DNA from: Gerris lacustris
Lineage: Eukaryota > Arthropoda > Insecta > Hemiptera > Gerridae
Assembly (NCBI GenBank): GCA_951217055.1
Contig: OX578281.1
Location: forward strand, 28,134,101-28,198,100
DNA: 64,000 bases
Reading direction: 5' to 3'
Shown: in pieces, positions 46,201 to 59,400 of the stretch
Position numbering within the stretch: position 1 is the stretch's first letter
Layout of the letters: each line of letters begins with the position of its first letter
The notes under the pieces: generated by a model
The model's database searches: none
Told to the model about the DNA's origin: nothing
The model's input: the letters and a program-made list of their open reading frames with translations, nothing else
Program-made: the position numbers and the translations under genes

Positions 46201-46429
46201 TTTATTTTCATTATAACAATTGTAAATATAGTACAATAGACAGTGTTCTAATGGAATGAATTACTCGAGTTAATAAATAAAAATAATGAATATTATAAAA
46301 CTCTTTGAATATTGTATTTTTAAATCATGAAATGAAGGATGTTTTACGTTGGTTACTAAAACAGGGTTAGAGGTGTTATAAATGTATAGGTGTTGTAACA
46401 TCTATTTTAGTTTTGTTTCTGTGAATAAT

Positions 46430-46910
46430 ATCCATACATATGGGTCATGGTTATCTTATATTTGCATCTTTCTTTTCACCTACTACCTAATCCTAAGACC
46501 AGTCCTAGAAAATCGTAAAATAGTAAAACATGTATCCTTCAGCTTTTCTAATTCCTCCATTTTCCCTATAAAAACAAGTTTACTCCAAGGAAGTACCCTG
46601 GGTCTAATCCTATATTCTATTTCTACATCCCATATCCCTGCTACAACTCTTACATCTTTCGCCGACGATGAATGCATATTATCATTAAATAAATCTCCTA
46701 CAGCAGCATCTGATATTTCTTACTCCTAGAAACATAGCTAAGAAAATGGAGAATAAAAACCAATGAAATGAAAAGCGTTCTCATCACATTTAGTCTAAGG
46801 CATGGAATATATAATAACCGGTAACTATGAATCAAATTCCTATTCTTCTCTCTATTTCCGTCCGCTACCTTGGCTTACTCATGGATCGGCGATGAACACA
46901 TGACATACAA
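46430..46910 (+). pseudogene. older Jockey-type LINE RT, 5' part (split by 46911-48721)
   Basis: The plus strand encodes degraded reverse transcriptase matching the intact minus copy. 'PTTYLI', 'ENRKIVKHVSFSFSNS' and 'LQGSTLGLILYS' are followed by 'TLTSFADDECILS' (FADD catalytic motif) and, after a frameshift, 'VRYLGLLMDRR'. It stops at the insertion point of the young LINE and resumes at 48722. Confidence 0.8.
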
Positions 46911-48721
46911 TTTTTTTTTTTTTTTTTTTTTTCTTTATTTCTTTAGTCACAACTACAATTTTACAATCGTAACAAGCGACTGAGTGCAATTTTAAAAATT
47001 GTACAATAGTAAAAGTAATTAAATAATAATAACAAAAATAATTGTCAAAAGCATAATCATAATTATAAGATATAATAATAATAATAACAAAAATAATAAT
47101 ATTAATAATAATAATAATAATAGTAACAATAATAATAATTATAATAATAATAACAACAAAAGAGCTTGAATCGCTTGATGTGAGTAAGTTCACTCAGTAG
47201 TGACACTCACGGTTTTTGCTTAAATTAAGTGTCTCATTATTGCAGTAGGTCACGTGGCCACTTACGCTTGAGGCGTCTGCGGGGGTTATCTGGGAGTGTG
47301 ATTGAAGATAAATTTTGGATGAGGGGATTAGGATGAGTAGAAAACTTGGAGTGGAAGGATTTGTAGCGAGAGGATGCAAGATCATGGACGAAAGGAACAT
47401 TCAGGTCATTGTGGATTGTTAGGTTGGTTACGTAGGATGGGGCGTTGGTGATTTTGCGAAGGATAATTGATTGGAGGGATTGGATTTTGTAGGAATTAGA
47501 CGGCTTGGTAGTTCCCCACAGTTCAAGTCCGTAGGTCCAGATAGGCTTTATAATGGTGTTATATATGGTTAGTTTGTTGTTTAATGTGAGTTTAGACCTA
47601 TAGTCGAGAAGTCTTAGAAGTAATTTGTAGCGTCGTTTCATGTCGGTTCGTTTGTGTCGTGTGTGCATGTTCCAAGTCAGTCTTCTGTCAAAAGAAAGTC
47701 CTAGGTACCGCACTTCACTAGCCACAGGAAGATGGGATCCGTTTAGAATAACGGGAGGACAGGTAGCTCGTCTTAGGGTAAATGTTACGTGAGTACTTTT
47801 TTCGGTGTTAAATTTTATCCTCCATTTCGTTGCCCATTTTTCGACGCTGTAGAGGTGGTTTTGGAGGGATAGGGATGCTAATTGGTGTTCTGAGTTGGTC
47901 GAGAGGATGGCCTTATCATCGGCAAAGGAGGCTAGGATAGTATTTGGGTGTACTGGGATATCAGCTGTGTAAAGGGAATATAGGAAAGGAGCAAGAATAC
48001 TACCTTGAGGCACGCCTGCAAGGATGGGAAAGGAGTTGGAAACAGAGGATCCTTGAGAGACTTTAAAGAATCTGTCTCTCAAGTAAGAGGATAGGATTAG
48101 GTAGTATGTCGGAGGAAGGACTCTCTTAAGTTTCCACAGCAATCCCCGATGCCAAATTCGATCGAAAGCTTGCACTTCGTCGAGAAAGGCTGCGGAGACA
48201 TACTGTTTCTTCTCAAGAGCGGTAGCGATGGTGTCTGCAACGCGATGGCATTGGTGTAGAGTTGAGTGTGCTGCTCGAAAACCGAATTGGTGATTTGGAA
48301 GTATATTATGAGATTCAAGGATAGGAAAAATACGACGTAGTAATAGTTTTTCGAGGATTTTACTCATAACTGGAAGAAGACTAATAGGGCGGTAGGATGA
48401 GACAAGGTGAGCAGGTTTATGGGGCTTAGGTATCATTATAACAATAGACAGTTTCCAATGGGCAGGGAAGTATGTGGTACGAAGGACAGAGTTAAAAATG
48501 TAGGTGAGTAAAAGGAGGGCTCTTTTAGGAAGGTTTTTAAGGATTGAAGCTGTTATTAAATCGGATCCTGGGGCCTTGTTCTTCTTAAGTGACTTTATGA
48601 TATATAACACATCAGAGGGATGAAAAGCGGGAGGAGGAGGAGATAATTGTAGAGGTATAGACAATTCGTCATGGATAGAATTATCATGGTTGGGATCGAA
48701 AACATCAGGGTGAGGAGTAAT
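46911..48721 (-). mobile_element. Jockey-type LINE, 5'-truncated, young
   Basis: The minus-strand element begins (truncated) at 48721 inside the RT frame and ends in a poly-A tail (22-nt T-run on plus, 46911-46932). An AATAAA signal lies just before the tail (46934-46939). The probable TSD is TACAATTT (46906-46913 and 48722-48729), the first overlapping the tail. The 3' UTR contains a (TTA)n-like tract (47087-47160). 5' truncation with a poly-A tail is the usual product of target-primed reverse transcription. Confidence 0.9.
47237..48718 (-). CDS. LINE ORF2 C-terminal part: reverse transcriptase (Jockey clade)
   Basis: About 493 codons, open to the 5' truncation, with no genuine start. Numbering from the TTG at 48664, motifs include NKAPGSD (29-35), SSYRPISLLPV (89-99), QFGFRAAHST (126-134), FLDEVQAFD (160-168, motif A), GVPQGS (217-222), FADD (247-250, catalytic) and the thumb block VRYLGLSFDRR (318-328). 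It ends with KPIWTYGLELWG and RRRLKRKWPRD. The endonuclease and ORF1 are absent through truncation. The frame is intact over its whole length, which supports a young insertion. Confidence 0.9.
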   Translation of the reverse strand, partial: TPHPDVFDPNHDNSIHDELSIPLQLSPPPPAFHPSDVLYIIKSLKKNKAPGSDLITASILKNLPKRALLLLTYIFNSVLRTTYFPAHWKLSIVIMIPKPHKPAHLVSSYRPISLLPVMSKILEKLLLRRIFPILESHNILPNHQFGFRAAHSTLHQCHRVADTIATALEKKQYVSAAFLDEVQAFDRIWHRGLLWKLKRVLPPTYYLILSSYLRDRFFKVSQGSSVSNSFPILAGVPQGSILAPFLYSLYTADIPVHPNTILASFADDKAILSTNSEHQLASLSLQNHLYSVEKWATKWRIKFNTEKSTHVTFTLRRATCPPVILNGSHLPVASEVRYLGLSFDRRLTWNMHTRHKRTDMKRRYKLLLRLLDYRSKLTLNNKLTIYNTIIKPIWTYGLELWGTTKPSNSYKIQSLQSIILRKITNAPSYVTNLTIHNDLNVPFVHDLASSRYKSFHSKFSTHPNPLIQNLSSITLPDNPRRRLKRKWPRDLLQ

Positions 48722-49140
48722 TACAATTTAAACGATATGACTGCAACCGACGCTATAAACTTTTTCTCCTTACATCAAAACTCAGCACGCAACATACGTA
48801 ACAAATAACAAAATTACTTATTTATAACATTGCATTTGAGCCTACTTGGTCGTATGGCATCGAACTCTTGGGTTGCAGCAAGCGATCCAATTGCTATCCA
48901 ATCTACAATTCTTAGAAGAATAACCAACCTCTTTTCTATGTGTCCATAACTTTATCCTTTACAATTACCTCAAAGTTCCCTTTGTTCGCGACCTTGCCAT
49001 CTCCCCATACAAATCCTTTCGTGGCTCCATTTCTCATCATCCCAATCCTTTAATGTACAACCTATCATCGCCATTCATTCCTGGAAACTCTCTTCCACGG
49101 GTAAAAAGGCAGTGGCCCCGCGACCTTTTAAACATTAATT
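48722..49140 (+). pseudogene. older Jockey-type LINE RT, 3' part
   Basis: Continuation of 46430-46910. It reads 'KRYDCNRRYKLFL', then 'PTWSYGIELLGCSKRSN', then (frameshifted) 'KVPFVRDLA'-like, 'YKSFRGS', 'HPNPL' and a 'KRQWPRDLL' end, matching the C-terminal 140 residues of the young copy. Multiple stops and shifts mark it as old. Confidence 0.8.
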
Positions 49141-50224
49141 AATTACAAAATTCAAGTCTGTAATACTGTGACTACTGTCAATGTTGTTTTCTCACATTAC
49201 GAGTAACAAGCCAATGTATAACCTATGTTATCTATATATATTGCTTATATCATTGTAGTCTATGAAGTAGCAAAATTGAAAAAGAATTGAAGAGGTTTAT
49301 ACATGTTTGCGTGTCAAAGGAAGCCCTGTCCGGGCTTACTATGAATGCGTATCTATTGTTTTCAGTCATTCAATTGAGAAAACCACAAAACAATTAACTC
49401 AAGTACAAGATGATAAATTAAAACAGTAAAACTAATCCAAGAATTAATTCACTTGATAGTTTTTAAAAGAGTGCTAAATTGCTATTATCATATAAAATAA
49501 CTGACACTCGAACAAATAATGATATACTATTATAGTAGAAATTGACGATTGAATAAGCGAGCATTTAAACTAAACAATATAATGACACAAGACTGCTCTA
49601 TTGTTCGACATGGCTCCCACAGTGTAATTCAACTCAAGTGTTTTATAGCCCGTCCTTTTAGTAGCGTACTAAATGTCTGTCTGTGGGTATTGTTTTGTCT
49701 GTTTGTATGTGGCAGAAGTGGTAAACATACGGCTGGACGAATTAGCTGGTAACAGCACGAGATGGGGTTTTGTTAAATAGTTACTACCGGCTTTCAACCG
49801 ATATTGTAGACATAGACCATAAACTCAAGCGGAACTCTATGTTTTGTTGTCAATAGGACTCGACAATTACTCTGACTATCTGATTGGTATCAATATAGTA
49901 AAGTTGTTACACGTGTTTACTAGATAAATCTAGTTAACTAGTGAGCAAGTAACTCGCTTAGACTAGTAAACATTTTTCCATATTCTTAATCTATCTGAAA
50001 AGAGCTTTAAAATTATATGTACCTAATTTGCCATATAACCATAAACTTTTTTTAAAACCTTTATTTCGGCCATATTTGTTTTAAAAATTACAGTAATAAA
50101 TTAATATTTGCAATAATAGTTGCGCATATTGTTTTCTACACGTCTAGACTTTTAAAACAGTGCATAATGTCATGCTGACAAGAACCTGTTTTATTAGTCG
50201 TTCTCCATATTAAAAATATAAACC
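49141..50224. other. no gene seen
   Basis: AT-rich. 49660-49750 has a 'gtctgtctgtgggtattg' tract like those in dispersed families, without a definable element. Confidence 0.45.
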
Positions 50225-50400
50225 GTGAAATTTCCAAACAATATAATAGAGCTGCCACAAATGTTGAGAATCACCTGTGTGCCGAATTTCGTTCTAAAAG
50301 ATCAATTTTTACTCCAGTTATCGTTAGGTGAACACACGAGAAAAACTTTACCCCAGTCTCTGAATGAAGGACTTACTTACGCTCGTTCAGTTGATTCAGT
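50225..50400 (+). repeat. dispersed repeat related to 28640-28790
   Basis: 'atgttgagaatcacctgtgt', 'gccgaatttcgttct', 'ccagttatcgttagg' and the ending 'cttacgctcgttcag' recall family B ends. Confidence 0.5.
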
Positions 50401-50689
50401 ACTTGAGTATGTGTTTTATTTAATCAAGTAAATACACTTTTCTTTTTACTGATCAAGTTGCGTTCCCCCACCACTACTTGACATCATCTGAACATGTGTA
50501 GACAGGTCTGTTTGGCGAAGTTCATTAATGTTTAAGTATAGACTACAGGAAGGAACAAATTTTTGAATGTATATCCTTAAAAACTGCGTTTTTCGTGTCC
50601 CCCCTCCCTATTTCATTTAAATCTTGTTTAAAAAACAGTTTTTGTTTTAGAATTCTCATACTATCGCATTATTTCCCCACTACTAACTC

Positions 50690-52400
<1,711 letters not shown>

Positions 52401-53160
52401 AGTAAAAGGAAATGAACTAAGAAGGGTTGGAACAAGAGTTAATTGTTAAAGCATATGGTATTTTATTAAATGTATTTGACTCCATTGGACTTACACGTGT
52501 AGATCTTAGTTTTTTCGTTCTATCACTGTTTTTCTTAGTCGGTTTTATTCAGTATATTACAAGGTAGGAAAGAGGTATATTATATAAATGTAGCCAGATA
52601 GATAATTGGGAGGCTGGGTAGGTGCGTAGGCGGTAGACTGTATGCCAGCTATGTCCATACATGGCTACGTATCTCGAGATTTAACTACTTCACCAAATTA
52701 CATTCCTACTATCAAATCAATCTAACTAGCTATTATTATTATTTCTTTTTTCAATTCAAATAATAATTTTGTATTATTCAATTATTTTAAATGTTTTGCT
52801 CCACCCACGGATTAAAAAAACAACAATAAAACCATGTAGCCTCTCTTACTAATTTTGTTTTACATCGCAACCCAAACTCTATGTTAAGAAAGCGCCAACG
52901 GTATATGTAAAACATCTGTAGAATCTTTACCTACTTTTGTTTCTCCATATCGATGTTATTGCTCCTGTTTTTTTACTGGAGAATGGGATCCTGATTTTTC
53001 TTTTTCAAAATATCGTTTAAACAACAAAAATGCTATAAAGTAAACGTTTTACATATGTTTGAAGTCAAAGGTCCGCATATTTCCTTTTTCAAATGAGTAA
53101 ATAGAATTCACGAAGCCTCTAATAACTTTCCACTAAACTAGATAATTATTGTAGCGAGAG
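52401..53160. other. no gene seen
   Basis: AT-rich intronic sequence, nothing recognisable. Confidence 0.45.
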
Positions 53161-53281
53161 CTAAATAGTCTGTTTAAATTTTTAGGTTTTTGGTAGTATT
53201 CATACTATGGAAAGATTAAATTTTACTTTAAATCAAATTATAATTATCAATAACTACGGGAGATATACAGAGAAAAAATAG

Positions 53282-53360
53282 ACCCCCGCACCGGGACTCG
53301 AACCACGGGTCCTCCTATTAATCCGTTACAGGTGCTCTTGCCAACTGAGCTATCCGGGGG
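53282..53360 (-). other. tRNA-like Pol III module, left arm
   Basis: The minus strand reads an A box TAGCTCAGTTGG and, about 40 nt later, a B box GGTTCGAGTCC. The anticodon arm (CCTGT/ATAGG) would have a 9-nt loop, not 7, so a genuine tRNA is unlikely and no isotype is assigned. Confidence 0.7.
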
Positions 53361-53487
53361 AATGATTTTTCTCTGTCGTTACCGATACAAATTCCCCGAA
53401 TCCAAGCTTTCAATCTTTTCTACAAATCTAGCAAGCCAAATATAATATTCGGGGAATTTGTATCGTTAACGACAGACAAAAATCATT

Positions 53488-53566
53488 CTCCCGAATAGCT
53501 CAGTTGGTAAGAGCACCTGTAACGGATTAATAGAAGGACCCGTGGTTCAAGTCCCGGTGCGGGGGT
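53488..53566 (+). other. tRNA-like Pol III module, right arm
   Basis: Inverted copy of 53282-53360 with a few substitutions. The A box TAGCTCAGTTGG is intact; the B box is changed to GGTTCAAGTCC. Confidence 0.7.
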
Positions 53567-53635
53567 CTATTTTTCTCTGTATGTCTCCCGTAGTTATTGA
53601 TAATTATAATTTGATTTAAACTAAATAGTCTGTTT

Positions 53636-54138
53636 CAAGGTGGTCATTTTGCTCTTTGTAAATTCTAAATTTTGATAAAAAGTCGAAGAGTTGTAGGGTT
53701 TGAACGGCGCTCTGATGTTTTGGTCATTTCAGAGACTTGGGATTTGAAAGGGTTGTTTGCTGATCTACACGAGTATGTGCCGCATTACTACGTAATGTAC
53801 GCATGTATTTCGATAAGAATACATTGATAGGGAAAAATATATTGAAAGGGAATACATTGATAGGGAAGGAAGATACATGACTTTAGGCTTAGCTAATAAT
53901 ACGTAATTCCCCCAAAAATCTAATTTTCCCATGTCGCGTTATCTTATCCCTTCCTTGGAAATCAAAACTTACGGCAAAAATGAAAGTACCTATATTTTAT
54001 TATAAAACAAAACAAACAAACACAATTTTTACAGACTCGGTCCCTAGATAAGTGAATAAGTTAATTATTTTAATTTTATATCAGTGTTATAAATTCTTTA
54101 ACTAGATGACGAAGTGACCTTTTTCTTTATTTTGTATT
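53636..54138. other. no gene seen
   Basis: AT-rich. Contains a short duplication of 'atacattgatagggaa' near 53818-53870. Confidence 0.45.
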
Positions 54139-54460
54139 TTACTCAATTTCTTTTAGGTCACCCTCATTATTTTCCCCTTTTTTTATTGTTATTCTTTTAT
54201 ATTGTACTCTTTTTATTATTTTCAAAAGGTGAAGTTGCCGTGCAGGAGGACATTTTAAAACGAAGTGTCCGGGGGGAGGGAGGGTTGCATTAAGTAGGAC
54301 GTGAGATAATGTTTTCGTGTCGGGTTTAGAGAATGTGGGCTGTCTGGGGAAAGGGAGGGGAGAGGGGGATTCAACTTTATAACACCGAAGGGACTGAAAA
54401 TTGGGGCCAGATAAGACCCTGAGTGAATGGCACACTCACACTGACATTGCTTTCTATTCC
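54139..54460. other. purine-rich, GC-elevated patch of unknown nature
   Basis: 54265-54425 is G-rich on the plus strand ('gggaaagggaggggagaggg'). The open minus frame of 98 codons is not recognised. It precedes the third LINE fragment and could be part of that LINE family, but I cannot show it. Confidence 0.25.
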
Positions 54461-54659
54461 TTACCTCTTTTATGTTGATTTTAGTTCAAATATTTATTCT
54501 TTCATTGTTAACTTCACCTAATAACAACAAGCCTAAAAAAACACTTACCAAGATCGAAGCATAGCATAGCTTTATCGTAGAATTTTCAATTAAGTTATTT
54601 CTTTAAAGTACTGTTAGTGCTTACATTGAATTGTAGATTAATATCGTAAGGAAATATAC

Positions 54660-55118
54660 TATTCAGATGGTTAACTTAAGACTCACCTGGAACTTACATA
54701 CAAGACTAAAACGAACGGACATGAAAAATCGATAAAAGACTACTCAGACTTATGGACAACAGGTCTATTTTATCACTAACGAACAAACTGACTGTCTATA
54801 ATCTTATTATTTATTATAATATAAAACCTATTTTACTCCAACTGTTAAGTTTGATCAAACTTTAATCCTTAATCCCACGAAAAATATGTAATGCTCCCTC
54901 CTACGTGCGGCCAACCGTTACATGACGACCTAAATATTTCCAAAATCCATAGATAACCTAACATCCTCTCGTTTGAAGTCCTTCCATCCTAATCCTCTTG
55001 TCCAGGAACTATCCTCTCTTAATATTTCTACCAATCCGAGGCGACACCTAAAGAGAAAATGGAGGAGGAGATTCCTCGAGATATGGAGTCTATATAAACA
55101 ATTCCTTAAAACCATTTT
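54660..55118 (+). pseudogene. third Jockey-type LINE RT fragment
   Basis: The plus strand aligns with the C-terminal 150 residues of the 47237-48718 frame. 'LRLTWNLHTRLKRTDMK', then 'ILNPTKNM', 'SSRLKSFHPNPL' and 'NPRRHLKRKWRR'. In-frame stops and shifts are present. It begins abruptly near 54660 (5' truncation) and is followed by a T-run of other origin. Confidence 0.75.
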
Positions 55119-55179
55119 TTTTTTTTTTTTGATGTATTAAAACAAAGATTTGTTGGTTAATTTGTTAAAAGAATTGTCT

Positions 55180-55310
55180 GTCAATTTGTGTGGCACAATT
55201 GGCCTAGCGTCATATGTCATATATTTTAATTATTTTATGCATTTACTACCTATTATTACCTAATTTATTTAATTTTCCCTCGTTTTGTAAATCTGTCAAA
55301 ATTGTTTTTA
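55180..55310 (+). repeat. dispersed repeat matching 7655-7765
   Basis: 'ctgtcaatttgtgtggcac' and 'attattttatgcattta' followed by 'cctattattacctaattt' and 'atttaattttccct' align with 7655-7765. Confidence 0.6.
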
Positions 55311-55515
55311 TTTTTTACCTGTATTTAAGAATAAACATTAAAAGATAGACATTCCGATGCGAAGGATGGTATCCTGCAGTTTGTATGAAAATCAAGAAGA
55401 ATAATCTATCATAATATATTTGTAGTTTTTTTTTTTTTTTTTTTTTTTGACAAAAAACGCTTTAAAAATGAATGTTCAATATTGATTTTTTTACATTGCA
55501 AGTACCTAATAAATT

Positions 55516-55867
55516 TTAATTTAAATCAAATTATAATTATCATTAACTACGGGAGACATACAGAGAAAAATAGACCCGAGCACCGGGACTTGAACCACGG
55601 GCCTCTTATATATCCGTTACAGGTGCTCTTACCAACTGTGCGATTTTCCCTGTCGTTACCGATACCAAGTCCCGAATACAAGCTTTCAATCTTTTCTACA
55701 AGTCTAGCAAGACAATATTTACGGCAATAGAACTAGACCGAGAATTAACGCTTATAATTTTAAATTTTTCTCTGTATGTCTCCCGTAGTTAATGATAATT
55801 ATAATTTGATTTAAATTAAAATTTAATCTTTCCGTAGTATGAATACTACCTAAAACTTAAAAATTTG
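55516..55867 (+). mobile_element. foldback SINE-like element, copy 2
   Basis: 352 bp flanked by a perfect 15-bp TSD AGTACCTAATAAATT (55501-55515 and 55868-55882). It shares with copy 1 the 5' end (TTTAAATCAAATTATAATTA), the CTACGGGAGA block in both arms, the left antisense tRNA-like segment (reversed B box GGACTTGAACC near 55586) and the one-sided tail ending AAAAATTT. The right tRNA-like arm has been replaced or lost. Orientation is opposite to copy 1, with the tail on the right. Confidence 0.85.
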
Positions 55868-55882
55868 AGTACCTAATAAATT

Positions 55883-56337
55883 AAAAAGAAGTATGTAGGT
55901 ATATTTGATTAATTTGCATTGTCATAGGAACTAAATAATGTGTGACAGTTTCAGTTTTTTATAAGTTAAAAATGTATTGCAAAATTTGTACCTCTCATTA
56001 ACATACAAGTCACAAGTCGAGTTAATTAAAGACACAGTGAAACATTAATTGTATGTTAAGTAAATTTAGATAAAACGTTATGCATGATAGTAATTTTATT
56101 TGTTTGAATGTATAATATTTATTTGTTATTAATTTTTAATAATTATTTCTGTTTCAGGTAAGAAACTAGAGTTTACTTTGTTCTGCGTCTGAGAACATTT
56201 CGTTCACTTGATTATACCAAGGTAAACATGGCGTTATTTCTTACTTAAATATATTATTACCTTTTATGAAAACAAGAATAACAGCCAACATAACGTCAAT
56301 CGTTATAGAACCAAATACAATCAATGTATATTATTAT
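55883..56337. other. no gene seen
   Basis: AT-rich. A TTTCTGTTTCAG acceptor-like sequence (56147-56158) is present but no coding exon follows convincingly. Confidence 0.4.
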
Positions 56338-57245
56338 GTACTAGCTGGATGCCCTTGCTTCGCTACGGAGAGTGTTATTTTATTTTGATGGGTTTATAAA
56401 CCTACCATCAAAAAACTTTTAAATTATTTTCCTAATCGAGAATATCTAGATTCTATCCCTCTTCTTATTTCTATAAGAAATAACCTCCTCCCCTTTGATA
56501 ATATAATTTGAAAATATCCCAAATTACTAATTAATTCCAACTACTGATGAAAACTTCTTAAATTTTAACTTTGGGGGCTGTATCCCCCCGTGTCTTTTCA
56601 CATCCCTGAGTTAAAATTGGAATTATCTATGATTAATATATTATATGTAATATCCAAAACAGGAGCCCTTTCAAAATTATTAACTTCCTAACTTTAGAAG
56701 ATCGGTCTGGGCTTAATTCTCCTTCTTTTCTTACTTTTCCTTATTTTCTCCTTAGGAATAAAATTTTGTACAATCCCTATTGGCATCAATATAATTTAGA
56801 ATTATTATACTACGTATACATTCGAAGATTTTATTTTAGCGTTTTAAAGAAATGGTGATGTTTATGTTATAAAGGTTTAGTCATGGTAATGTGTGATTTA
56901 TAAAAAAAAGTCTTCGTCATGATTTATAAACTATTTAAATAATATGTGTTTAAAAATATGAATCTAAATATTTTTTTGACAGCGATTGAGCAGTTCTTCC
57001 TACAGAAATGTCCACAGAACATAAAATATTGTCTGTAGTTTCATCTGTAATTTTGGTTAAATACATTTTTTTGTAAAAAATATAATTAGAATTTCGAAAT
57101 CTATTTAGAAGCCCCATTCTCCGCCCCATATAAAGCTAGAAAAAAGTTTTATAGCCTTTAATACCCGCGAATTGAGCTTAATTGTACCCAAAAACCAATA
57201 AAATCTGTTCAGCCGTTTGGACGTGATTGACGCACAGACAAACTC
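56338..57245 (+). repeat. arthropod-type dispersed repeat with 'actagctg...gttcagccgt' ends
   Basis: Begins 'tactagctggatgcccttgc' plus 'ttcgctacgg' and ends 'ctgttcagccgtttggacgt' plus 'cacagacaaac'. These are end phrases I recognise from widely dispersed non-coding repeats in insect genomes. The interior is degraded and non-coding. Confidence 0.5.
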
Positions 57246-58680
57246 AATCCTTCTGCGTGTTGTTGCCCAGCGGATTAATATTATGTAAACTGAAGCTAAC
57301 TGGAGTATTGTTATTATTCCGAAGATCCAAATATTTGTATCATTCAACGTTTCCTGGTCAGAAATGCCTTTCTTTTTGTACACAATTCGTAATCAGCGAC
57401 TCCAAAAACCCCTTAACCTTGATTTACAACCCAAAAGAAAGATAGTGAAAAAGGTTTAATTAAAATCTAAGGACTGTCTGCTTCATTCAAAATGTGGCCC
57501 ATTTTGGTGTTTCATTGATTCTACTATTATATATGTGTCTAATTAAAAAAAATGTATATTACGTATTTTGTATTAATTACAATCGCATAATCTATAAGAC
57601 TGTTATATTTATGTTATAACAATTAATATTGTCGTTTTAATTATAATTTTTAACGGAATTTTTACTTTTTCTACATAGTATGTATGTCTGTAATTATGTT
57701 ATCATTTTACTTAATGACTTACTTTTGAGTTTCATTAGTTTATTAAAGTTCAATTATATCGTTGCTATAAATATTAAAATAATGCAGTTATTATTGTATT
57801 TTAATTTTTTTTTTTAATTTTGTACAAATAACCTTTTTTTATTTTTGCTTGTATAAATTTTCAAATGAAAAGTGGCAGAATTTAGATTTTCTGACCAGAT
57901 ACTTTTCAAACTCATTTTTTATGGTTTCGCACCAAGTTTAGGGGTCAGGAGCACAATATTTCATAACTTTATTTTTTAGCCTTATGATTAAGGCCCTCCC
58001 TAGTACGCATGTATGATAGTGAATAGGAAACGAAATGCAGGTCTAGGATTAGACAGAAATGAGTGTTATGAGTGATAAGAAGAAAAAATGTTTTCCAGTG
58101 TTGTTGGGTAAACACTGTTAGGTTGTTTTAGTGTTTAAATGGTTGTGAATCAGTGTTGTTGAAATGTAAACATGTTTAGGGAGTCTGTGCCAGCTGTTGA
58201 GTATGGAGTTGCTAAGTAGTAAGCTAGTGTTTGTCCTACTTGTTAACACCAAGGGAAATGTTAAATATTTGCATTCATCTCGCTCTAGTCTATTAACAAG
58301 TCACGCAGATAAACACTTAAATATAGCATAGAAACAGTAACATGCACAATGAGTCGTTTTTTACTCAAATGCCCCAACTAAACAAATCTTGGTTGGAATA
58401 TAAGGTTTATCATGTTGTTCACCAATAACTTTTTTCGATCTATTAATTTACCCGAAAATGGCGGCCATTTAAAGCCGTTTCATCTAATCTCTGCATTCCC
58501 AGAACTAGTTAAAATACAGTCTCGACATCTCTGAAAGTTTATATTTAGGGTGAAAATGAAAAAGTAAAATTCTCTTCTAAATTAAATGTAAAGAGTTGTA
58601 GTGAAGAGGTACAAACACTATATAAATATACGATACCATCGGAACAATTCAACGTTCAAAAAGTTGGTAAAACTGTACCT
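57246..58680. other. no gene seen
   Basis: AT-rich intronic sequence. Short frames at 57105-57445 overlap the repeat end and are not recognisable. Confidence 0.45.
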
Positions 58681-58689
58681 CGTACCCCG

Positions 58690-59400
58690 TTGCTGAGAAA
58701 TTTATATAAAAATCGGTCCGATAAATCAAACAAAACTTTCTCGTATAAATATTGATACTGTACTTAAATCCCGTTAAAATATTTTTAATTTATTTATTTT
58801 TAAACATATTATAAAACGTTCAACAGGTGGTTGTTTACAAACCTATCAATATCTCGGGAACTAGATTTTTCCCGGGAAAACGACGTATTGTTAGATTCAT
58901 ATTTAATTGAACTACATTTTAGCATTTTTACTGGTCTTATATTACTTTGCTTTGTAAGTTTCATCGCACACCTATTACCCCAATTTAGAAACCACTTCCC
59001 GTCTTTCAATCTTCCCCAAATTTTGCACATGGAAACAATTTAGGTGAAGAATACAGAAACCAAAAATAAAAGGTTTTATATTACTTTGCTTTGTTTTGTA
59101 AGTTTCATCGCATGTTTCACCGCACACCTATTAACCCAGTTTGGAACCACTTCCGGTCTTTCAATCTTCCCCAAATTTTGCACATGTAGGTGAAGAATAC
59201 AGAAACCAAAAAAATATTTTTCTGACCCTGTATGCCAAATGTCATCTAAATTGCCCTGGTGGTTTCGGCTCCATACTGTATACAGACTGCAGACGACAGT
59301 CCAATATTTTTTTTAAAAAAAAACACATTCGTGGACTCAAAACGAGTGAAATTAAAATCTCTTAAATCCATTATAATGTCTTTACTACGCAAAAGAGAAA
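58690..59400 (-). repeat. dispersed family A, rearranged copy A8 with internal duplication
   Basis: Starts 'atcggtccgata', then 'gaactagatttttcccggga' and 'gaactacattttagca' as in A1. It is interrupted by a tandem duplication of about 140 bp (58937-59076 and 59077-59214) and ends with degraded 'gcagacgacagtcca' and 'aaaacacattcgtggactc' blocks. Confidence 0.65.

Larger units (their letters stand above)
53176..53620 (-). mobile_element. foldback SINE-like element with inverted tRNA-like arms, copy 1
   Basis: 445 bp flanked by a perfect 15-bp TSD CTAAATAGTCTGTTT (53161-53175 and 53621-53635). Arms 53228-53402 and about 53454-53620 are reverse complements. Each contains a tRNA-like segment (53282-53360 minus; 53488-53566 plus) with a full Pol III A box TAGCTCAGTTGG and B box (GGTTCGAGTCC in the left, GGTTCAAGTCC in the right). 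The left segment has complementary acceptor ends (CCCCCG/CGGGGG), but the anticodon and T stems are irregular, so I do not call functional tRNAs. A unique tail (53176-53227) lies on one side only and defines the minus-strand 3' end. A long TSD with a fixed 3' end indicates LINE-mediated retroposition. Confidence 0.85.

Noticed and set aside
53282..53566. Two functional tRNA genes in inverted orientation
   Set aside because: A and B boxes are good, but the anticodon arm would have a 9-nt loop and the T stem has mismatches, and both lie inside a retroposon with TSDs.
56159..56228. Possible internal exon flanked by TTTCTGTTTCAG and GTAAAC
   Set aside because: It has stops in all or most frames, no KLF finger sequence, and the match to splice sites is common by chance in AT-rich DNA.
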